Below are positions 8,076 to 12,513 of a DNA stretch of 12,513 bases, one piece after another. Position 1 is the stretch's first letter. Every line of letters begins with the position of its first letter. A model generated the notes under the pieces. That model was not told the DNA's origin, searched no databases, and was given only the letters and a program-made list of their open reading frames with translations. Made by a program: the position numbers and the translations under genes. The stretch comes from an uncultured Caulobacterales bacterium (lineage in GTDB: Bacteria; Pseudomonadota; Alphaproteobacteria; Caulobacterales; Caulobacteraceae): NCBI GenBank assembly GCA_903903715.1, contig CAIUZX010000441.1:1-12513 (forward strand), written 5' to 3'.

Positions 8076-8495
8076 TCACCTGGCGTCCTCCCACAGTATG
8101 CGACCGGATTCGGCGTCGACAATATAGTCGATCCTGCGCCCGTCCAGCGCAGCCCAGCGCACGCGATAGACCGGTCTGCCCCGCTCGCTTTCGAGACCTG
8201 CGTCAAGCTGACGTCCGGGTGTGCGTCGGCGAATTTCTGAAAGGATCTGGCTGAGGGGGGCGAGTCGCCCTTCCCGAACCCCTCGACGCGCATCGTCCTG
8301 ACGGGCGCTCCAGTCGGCGCCGAGACTGCCGCCGCGACGATCCCGATCCTCGGAGCGATCATAGCGCCCCTCCCGCTCGGGCCTGCGACGTCCTTCCTCG
8401 GGATCGGCGGCGGCCGGAGAGACAGGCATCGCCAGCACGCACGCAATCAGAAGCGCGAGGACATTGGCGGAAAGGCGGGTGGAATGTACGACCAT
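8076..8495 (-). CDS. Secreted PepSY-domain protein
   Basis: This is a small exported protein of 139 residues. Residues 1-30 form a signal peptide (basic start, hydrophobic LALLIACVLAM, cleavage likely after SPAAA). A strongly charged Arg/Glu/Asp linker follows (about 33-75). The C-terminal PepSY-like domain (about 78-139) includes LSQILSEIRRRTPGRQLDAG and YIVDAESGRILWED, the usual ending of this domain. PepSY proteins act in the periplasm and often accompany PhoPQ-like systems, where they are thought to modulate the sensor or a peptidase; that role is inference here. The ATG at 8495 gives a normal signal peptide. A TTG at 8540 would add 15 residues ahead of it and would overlap the direct repeat, so I rejected it. 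The Shine-Dalgarno is weak (AGGG ten bases upstream). It is the first gene of the PepSY-regulator-kinase operon. Confidence 0.88.
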   Translation of the reverse strand: MVVHSTRLSANVLALLIACVLAMPVSPAAADPEEGRRRPEREGRYDRSEDRDRRGGSLGADWSARQDDARRGVREGRLAPLSQILSEIRRRTPGRQLDAGLESERGRPVYRVRWAALDGRRIDYIVDAESGRILWEDAR

Positions 8496-8522
8496 AGCCA
8501 GCACACCCTGCCGCAAGCCGGC

Positions 8523-8539
8523 TGAACGTGGCGTGAACA
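8523..8539 (-). promoter_or_regulatory. PhoP-box-like direct repeat upstream of the PepSY-regulator-kinase operon
   Basis: On the minus strand the sequence reads TGTTCA-CGCCA-CGTTCA: two copies of a GTTCA half-site whose starts are 11 bases apart, one helical turn. PhoP-type regulators bind (T/G)GTTTA-N5-(T/G)GTTTA, so spacing and half-site match except that C replaces one T. It ends 27 bases before the ATG at 8495. A clear -10 element between it and the start codon is not visible. Regulator autoregulation is inferred. Confidence 0.45.
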
Positions 8540-8545
8540 ATGGGC

Positions 8546-8558
8546 TCTGACCGTCAGA
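8546..8558. promoter_or_regulatory. Perfect 13-base palindrome, possible operator
   Basis: TCTGAC-C-GTCAGA has perfect six-base arms around one base, in the short gap between the beta-helix gene stop and the PepSY gene. The one-base centre makes an RNA hairpin awkward and no T run follows, so a dimeric protein-binding site is more likely than a terminator. It is six bases further upstream than the PhoP-like repeat. A second smaller palindrome, TCCGA-TG-TCGGA, lies at 8572-8583, next to the beta-helix stop codon. Confidence 0.3.
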
Positions 8559-8583
8559 AAGGTGATCGGCTTCCGATGTCGGA

Positions 8584-9987
8584 CTACTGGCGGGACTGGC
8601 TCATATAGCCTTCGACATCCCCGCCGAGGCCGACACCGAGGCGCAGTCCGCTACGATGAGTCGGCGGGGGTTCAGACTTCAGGCCCGGCGGGATCGTGAA
8701 CTCCGCGCAATTCCAACCCGGGGTCTGCGGGATGCGGGACGGATCCTCCAGCATGATGATGTCGGGAAGCGGGCCGCACCAGGGATGCAAGTTCGGATAG
8801 GCGACGCAGCCCTTCTTGGGCTCCTTCTTGTTCATCGACTCGACCAGCTCGGCGCCCACATCGAACTCGAACGGCATACCGACGAAACCGCCGAACCAAC
8901 TGCGTTCAATCCAGTTGTGGCCCGCGCGCACGCGCACCCCGATATCGGCCACCATCGCCGAATTTGTCACGGTCAGTTCGTCTCCGTCAGAGACGATCCC
9001 CTCCCGCGCATGTCGAACCCGAGTGCAGCCGACATCCGCCTTGAGGCCTCGTTCGATCCTCAATCCTGTCCGGTAACCGGAGATGTCACTGTGTGAGATC
9101 AGGATGCGACCGCCCGGCGAACCCGCGCCGCGGGCGATCACACCGACATCAGCAAAGTTCGTCGGGTCGCTCATCGACGTCGCCGACAGGACAGACACGT
9201 ACAGAAGGTCAATCTGGCCATCGGGGCCTGGGGTCAGCTCCATGCCGATCGCGCCCGTGCGGATCGTCGTATGCAGGATACCCACGCGCCCGCCGTTCAC
9301 CACCACGGCCGGATCATAGCCGGTGGCTTCGATCACGCTGTGGTCGATCAACAGCTTGCCGCGCTTGGCGAAGATTGCTGACGCCTGACCGGAATAGCTC
9401 ATCTTCACGTTCGACAGGGTGACTTCAGCCCGGTCACCCATGATCAGGCAGGACTTGCGGCCGACGAGAGAGCCGTCGATCGTCAGGTTCTTGATCACCA
9501 CGCCCTTGACGCCACGATCCACATCGATGCAGGGCGCGTCAGCCGGAGGGGAAATGGTCGCCTCGTGACTGGTCGCGCCTTCGAAGGGAGACGAGCTCTC
9601 CCCAATGATCGTAATCGGAAAGTCGACCATGATCGGTTCGTGGCAGGCTTCCGTCGACCGGATATACAGAAGGCCGCCGTCACGCACCGTTCTCAACTTG
9701 CGATTAACCGAGTCTCCCTTGCCGCAGTCGACATAAGCCACATCCACCAGCGGACCGGACTTGGGCCGTCTGATCGTCGCGGGGCGATTGTTGCGGTAGC
9801 TGAAATAGTCGAAGTGCGGGCGAAGCTGAGCGTCCACCTTGGACGAGGGATTCGCATCCTCGGACCGAGCCAAGGCCGGCTGCGCCGAGGCCAAGGCCGC
9901 CGCGAACAGGCCCGCCACAGCCGCGGCCCTCAATACGACACCGGCGACCGGCGCCGACCGTCGGCTCAACTCGACAAACCGGATCAC
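8584..9987 (-). CDS. Secreted right-handed parallel beta-helix protein, function unknown
   Basis: This 467-residue exported protein has a signal peptide (residues 1-40, hydrophobic core AAAVAGLFAAALASA, cleavage likely after QPALA). From about residue 81 to 370 it shows repeated short beta-strands, with turns of roughly 20-25 residues, typical of a pectin-lyase-like beta-helix. Examples are GVVIKNLTIDGS (162-173), AEVTLSNVKMSYSG (187-200), KLLIDHSVIEATG (211-223) and GRILISHSDISGYRTG (293-308). There are eight cysteines (88, 115, 153, 180, 321, 394, 404, 427), an even number that fits disulfides in the periplasm or outside. I see no recognisable lyase active site. The C-terminal 90 residues are Pro/Gly-rich and unlike the helix. 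The GTG start at 9987 overlaps the stop of the Sel1 gene (GTGA), so the two are coupled. Polysaccharide binding or processing is possible but unproven. Confidence 0.88.
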   Translation of the reverse strand: MIRFVELSRRSAPVAGVVLRAAAVAGLFAAALASAQPALARSEDANPSSKVDAQLRPHFDYFSYRNNRPATIRRPKSGPLVDVAYVDCGKGDSVNRKLRTVRDGGLLYIRSTEACHEPIMVDFPITIIGESSSPFEGATSHEATISPPADAPCIDVDRGVKGVVIKNLTIDGSLVGRKSCLIMGDRAEVTLSNVKMSYSGQASAIFAKRGKLLIDHSVIEATGYDPAVVVNGGRVGILHTTIRTGAIGMELTPGPDGQIDLLYVSVLSATSMSDPTNFADVGVIARGAGSPGGRILISHSDISGYRTGLRIERGLKADVGCTRVRHAREGIVSDGDELTVTNSAMVADIGVRVRAGHNWIERSWFGGFVGMPFEFDVGAELVESMNKKEPKKGCVAYPNLHPWCGPLPDIIMLEDPSRIPQTPGWNCAEFTIPPGLKSEPPPTHRSGLRLGVGLGGDVEGYMSQSRQ

Positions 9988-11495
9988 TGAGTGTCCCTTT
10001 CCACCTTCGGACGAGCACGGCCCATCCGTTGAAGAATTTCGCGCAGGCGGTCCGTCGACGGTCCGAACCCAGAAAGCGCAGCGTCGATCTGATAGGCGAC
10101 CGCCTTGGCCTTATCCTGATCGGTCACACCGTCGAGGCCGAGTGAGAAGAACGTCGACATGGCGTACTTGGCTTCAGGCGAGCCCTGCTTGTCCGCCGTT
10201 TCGTACCAGTGGTAGGCGCGGGCGTAGTCCACCGGGACGCCCACGCCTTCAGAATACATCACGGCCAGCGCCAGTTGCGCCTTTGGCGATCCGCTGGACG
10301 CTGCGTACTGAATGAGGCGCACCTTCTGCAGAGGCGAAAGCGCGCCGGTCTTTTCCTGTCCCAGCATGGCCTGGAAGGTTTCGATCGCCTGCGGCGGAGC
10401 GAACATCCCCTGACCGGCGACGCAATGCGATTCCGTCGCGTGAGCCGTGGATCGATCCATCAAACGGAGGTAGGCCAGCGCATCCACCAGTTCGGACGTC
10501 GGAAGCCGGCACAGTCGCAGGAGCGCAGCTTCGGCCGAATCGGAGTTGGGCTCGCTCTCGTCCGACAGGGGTACGCCGGAATCCGGCGCCTCGGGCGGAT
10601 AGAACTCATACGGCGGAACCCAGCGATTCGCCTTCGATTCCACCATGTTCGCGAAACCGCCGCGCTCGGGAGACGCCCGCTCATACTCCTTCACGGAGTC
10701 CTTCAGCAGGACGAAGGCCGCCACGTCGCCGGTCTGCGCAGCGAGATAGTTGAACAGATAGGCGTCCACATCATTTCGCTGGAACAGGTTGGTCGCAGTC
10801 GCGACACCCTCGCGGCTGATCGACCAGTGCGCTTCGCGATTGTCCGAAGGCTCGCCATAGGGGCCATAAGCGGCGTCATGCAGACGCGCCAGCGTCCGGA
10901 AGCCATCCGCGCCCATCGTCGAGAGGACGTAGATCGCGCGGCGACGCACCTTGTCGCGCTCCTCGGTCGACATCCGCGCCATCAGGACGTCGAGGTGGCG
11001 ATAGGCGTCGCGGCGCTCATTGGCGCGGCATTCGTCATAATGTTCCGCAGCGCGACCGTTGGACGTCGTGCGCGTGGTGGAGCTGCCGCCGACGGGATCA
11101 AAGCCCGAAGCGTTGGCCAGGGCCACAGCGTACCAGGTGGCGGCTTCGACGGGATCTTCCAGCTTCTTGTCCGTCGCTCTGGCGCCCTCATACCGACGGG
11201 CCAGCTCGAGCTGGGCAAAGAACACATTGCGGAAGGCGTGCCTGCGCAGAGCGTGTACTTCGATGGCCTGCTGATTGAATTGCGGAACCGCAACAAAAGC
11301 CTGGGGAGGCCTGGGACAGAACCCGCCGCTCCCGGGGTTGGAAGCCACGGGTCGCCCGCCGGACGGGGGCAGGAACAAGGTGGTGAGAAGGATGACCAAC
11401 GCGACAATCGCGACGCCGATCAGAAACGTCCTCGCCACCGGGGCTATACGGCCGCGTCCGCCGCCGTAACCGTCTTCTGTACTGGCGCCCGCCAT
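9984..11495 (-). CDS. Membrane-anchored Sel1/TPR-like repeat protein
   Basis: This 503-residue protein has a short basic cytoplasmic N-terminus, one membrane segment at about 22-43 (TFLIGVAIVALVILLTTLF) and a long domain placed in the periplasm by the positive-inside rule. A helical-repeat start is visible at about 90-130 (AQLELARRYEGA... AATWYAVALANA). Two Sel1-type repeats lie at about 394-470: QYAASSGSPKAQLALAVMYS, DYARAYHWYETADKQGSPEA and KAKAVAYQIDAALSG. The middle (about 280-325) is Pro/Glu/Ser-rich and probably a linker. Sel1 repeats mediate protein-protein contact, so an adaptor role in an envelope complex is the natural reading; the partner may be the beta-helix protein encoded by the coupled downstream gene. 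The ATG at 11495 is preceded by a G-rich GGTGGGAG. The CtrA-like site lies 24-36 bases upstream. Sel1 assignment is sound; role unknown. Confidence 0.88.
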   Translation of the reverse strand: MAGASTEDGYGGGRGRIAPVARTFLIGVAIVALVILLTTLFLPPSGGRPVASNPGSGGFCPRPPQAFVAVPQFNQQAIEVHALRRHAFRNVFFAQLELARRYEGARATDKKLEDPVEAATWYAVALANASGFDPVGGSSTTRTTSNGRAAEHYDECRANERRDAYRHLDVLMARMSTEERDKVRRRAIYVLSTMGADGFRTLARLHDAAYGPYGEPSDNREAHWSISREGVATATNLFQRNDVDAYLFNYLAAQTGDVAAFVLLKDSVKEYERASPERGGFANMVESKANRWVPPYEFYPPEAPDSGVPLSDESEPNSDSAEAALLRLCRLPTSELVDALAYLRLMDRSTAHATESHCVAGQGMFAPPQAIETFQAMLGQEKTGALSPLQKVRLIQYAASSGSPKAQLALAVMYSEGVGVPVDYARAYHWYETADKQGSPEAKYAMSTFFSLGLDGVTDQDKAKAVAYQIDAALSGFGPSTDRLREILQRMGRARPKVERDTQ

Positions 11496-11734
11496 ACTCC
11501 CACCCCACCGCGGTGACGTTAACCATTAACCTATGCTCCTTGTCACGACTGGCACACGCATTGTCAAGCGCTCCCCGGAAGCGAACACCCAACAGGAGAA
11601 TCCTCTGGCGAGCAGATCAGTATTGTGAAGCTAAAAAGCGTTCGATGCCTGTGGGACATGCTGAGTATACCTTGCGGCGACAGCCGATTTGAGCCAGTCT
11701 CTAGAGATACGCTTGGCAACGGAACAGGGTGCGC
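11496..11734. other. Divergent intergenic region between the Sel1 gene and the cytochrome b gene
   Basis: These 239 bases must hold the promoters of two divergent transcripts. Toward the Sel1 gene, a minus-strand TTGACA (plus positions 11562-11567) is a perfect -35, but no good -10 follows at normal distance. The CtrA-like element is at 11519-11531. An 11-base inverted repeat AGGA-GAA-TCCT at 11594-11604 contains a GANTC site (11598-11602), the target of the alphaproteobacterial CcrM methylase. Toward the cytochrome gene, TATACC at 11666-11671 with TTCGAT 19 bases upstream is a weak promoter candidate. I see no small gene or RNA here. Confidence 0.5.
11519..11531. promoter_or_regulatory. CtrA-like binding element TTAACCATTAACC
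   Basis: On the plus strand TTAACCAT is followed directly by TTAACC, two TTAA half-sites whose starts are seven bases apart. CtrA, the cell-cycle regulator of Caulobacter and relatives, binds TTAA-N7-TTAA(C) and also the half-site form TTAACCAT, which is present here exactly. The element lies 24-36 bases before the Sel1 start codon. If the TTGACA at 11562-11567 is the -35, the element would lie downstream of the transcription start and would probably repress; otherwise it may activate. The direction is unresolved. Confidence 0.45.
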
Positions 11735-12513
11735 ATGACCGCGACGAATGACGCGATTGGGGCGCCGGCGTCGGCGTCAGACACCGTTCCTGACCGGATC
11801 TATCGGCATTCTGGGTTAACCCGTGCGACGCACTGGGTGAATGCAATCTCGCTCTACGTGCTGCTCCTCAGCGGCCTGAACATCTTCATGGCGGAACCTG
11901 CGCTGTTTCTCGGCCAGTACGCGGATTTCAGTCACCCTGCGCTGCACATCTTCGCTTCACACACAAGCGACGGCCGCCTCATCGGCATAACCGAAATCTT
12001 TGGTCAGCAGATCGAGACAACCGGGCTGCTCGGCGTGTCCAATAACGCCATGGGCCATCCGGTGTCCCGCACCTGGCCGACCTGGCTGACCTTGCCGAGC
12101 TACCGTGACCTCGGCACGGCGCGCCACTGGCACTTCTTCTTCGCCTGGCTGCTGGTGCTGAACGGCGCCCTCTACCTCGCCTGGAACACCTATGTTCGCC
12201 ACATCCAGAAGGATCTTTGGCCCTCGAAGGAAGATCTGCGCCAGATTCCTCAATCGATCATCGACCACATCAAGCTGAAGCATCCGACCGGCGCCGAGGC
12301 GATCCGCTACAATGTGCTGCAGAAACTGGCCTATCTTGCGGTGATCCTGGTGCTCGTCCCCGGCATGGTGCTGACCGGCCTGACGATGAGCCCGGGCATG
12401 GACGCCGCCTTCCCGATCCTGCCCTGGGTGTTCGGCGGGCGGCAGACCGCACGCACGCTGCACTTCATCTTCGCCTGGTCTCTGGTCGCATTCTTCATCA
12501 TCCACATGGTCGA
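11735..12513 (+). CDS. Membrane b-type cytochrome (Ni-hydrogenase/thiosulfate reductase cytochrome b type), C-terminus cut by window edge
   Basis: The product is a heme b membrane protein that most likely carries electrons between the quinone pool and a periplasmic enzyme. 259 residues are visible and the frame is still open at the edge. After a polar N-terminus comes TRATHWVNAISLYVLLLSGL (29-48, membrane segment 1, with His25 and His33). A long loop follows, then ARHWHFFFAWLLVLNGALYL (129-148, segment 2, His131 and His133). Segment 3 is at about 197-217, and ARTLHFIFAWSLVAFFIIHM (239-258) is segment 4 with His243 and His257. This histidine placement is that of the cytochrome b561/Ni-hydrogenase b-subunit superfamily, closest to cytochromes that sit beside SUOX/YedY-like molybdoenzymes. 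The ATG at 11735 has AGGG five bases upstream. The gene is divergent from the Sel1 gene. Family is secure; the redox partner is inferred. Confidence 0.92.
   Translation, partial: MTATNDAIGAPASASDTVPDRIYRHSGLTRATHWVNAISLYVLLLSGLNIFMAEPALFLGQYADFSHPALHIFASHTSDGRLIGITEIFGQQIETTGLLGVSNNAMGHPVSRTWPTWLTLPSYRDLGTARHWHFFFAWLLVLNGALYLAWNTYVRHIQKDLWPSKEDLRQIPQSIIDHIKLKHPTGAEAIRYNVLQKLAYLAVILVLVPGMVLTGLTMSPGMDAAFPILPWVFGGRQTARTLHFIFAWSLVAFFIIHMV

Noticed and set aside
8024..8446. N-terminal extension of the response regulator frame
   Set aside because: It overlaps the PepSY gene in another frame, and receiver-domain homology starts at the ATG at 8023, which has its own Shine-Dalgarno.
8496..8540. TTG start giving a 15-residue longer PepSY protein
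   Set aside because: It puts residues ahead of a normal signal peptide and makes the start overlap the PhoP-like direct repeat.
10209..11516. 435-codon open frame on the plus strand, antisense to the Sel1 gene
   Set aside because: It lies opposite a gene with a clear membrane anchor and Sel1 repeats, and its composition is that of a GC-rich shadow frame.
11524..11543. AAGGAG followed nine bases later by an ATG (11526) on the minus strand, looking like a gene start
   Set aside because: This ATG is out of frame with the Sel1 gene; the frame it opens reads through the Sel1 N-terminal coding region as an Arg-rich shadow of about 110 residues. The strong ribosome-site look is noted but no product is supported.
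11957..12505. 182-codon open frame on the minus strand, antisense to the cytochrome b gene
   Set aside because: The plus-strand frame carries the membrane segments and heme histidines; the antisense product is a charged, His/Gln/Arg-rich shadow.
1..12513. tRNA, rRNA, CRISPR arrays, insertion sequences, phage or attachment sites
   Set aside because: None found: no clustered direct repeats, no transposase or integrase motifs, no cloverleaf-like segment, and base composition is even across the window.

Overview
The window is a high-GC chromosomal segment, roughly two-thirds G+C by eye. Gene content and order suggest an alphaproteobacterium, most likely Caulobacterales (Caulobacter, Brevundimonas or Phenylobacterium type). 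Three things point there: the alphaproteobacterial cycH-cycJ-cycK (ccmI-ccmE-ccmF) order for cytochrome c maturation, a PhoP/FeuP-type regulator pair, and a TTAACCATTAACC element that looks like a CtrA site. Eleven protein genes are supported. Ten are on the minus strand and one is on the plus strand. No RNA genes, insertion sequences or CRISPR arrays were seen, and no stretch over 300 bases lacks a gene.

Positions 1-4373 (minus strand, read right to left) hold System I cytochrome c maturation. ccmI (apocytochrome chaperone) is followed by a PhzF-family isomerase-like enzyme, then ccmE (covalent heme chaperone) and ccmF (heme lyase, its C-terminus running off the left edge). ccmE and ccmF overlap by four bases. 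The PhzF-like gene sits 19 bases after ccmI and interrupts an otherwise standard operon. Upstream, at 4455-5804, is a 449-residue helical cytoplasmic protein that I do not recognise.

Positions 5928-8495 (minus) hold a signalling module. A secreted PepSY-domain protein comes first, then an OmpR/PhoP-type response regulator overlapping by four bases with a PhoQ/FeuQ-type sensor kinase. A PhoP-box-like direct repeat and a perfect 13-base palindrome lie upstream of the PepSY gene. The likely arrangement is autoregulation, with the PepSY protein tuning the sensor from the periplasm.

Positions 8584-11495 (minus) hold a translationally coupled pair: a membrane-anchored Sel1-repeat protein and a secreted right-handed beta-helix protein. 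Neither has a function I can name. The CtrA-like element lies just upstream of the pair, so they may form a cell-cycle-controlled envelope module.

From 11735 to the right edge (plus strand), divergent from that pair, is the start of a multi-heme b-type membrane cytochrome (Ni-hydrogenase/thiosulfate reductase cytochrome b type). Such proteins usually pass electrons between quinone and a periplasmic oxidoreductase, often a molybdoenzyme encoded next door.
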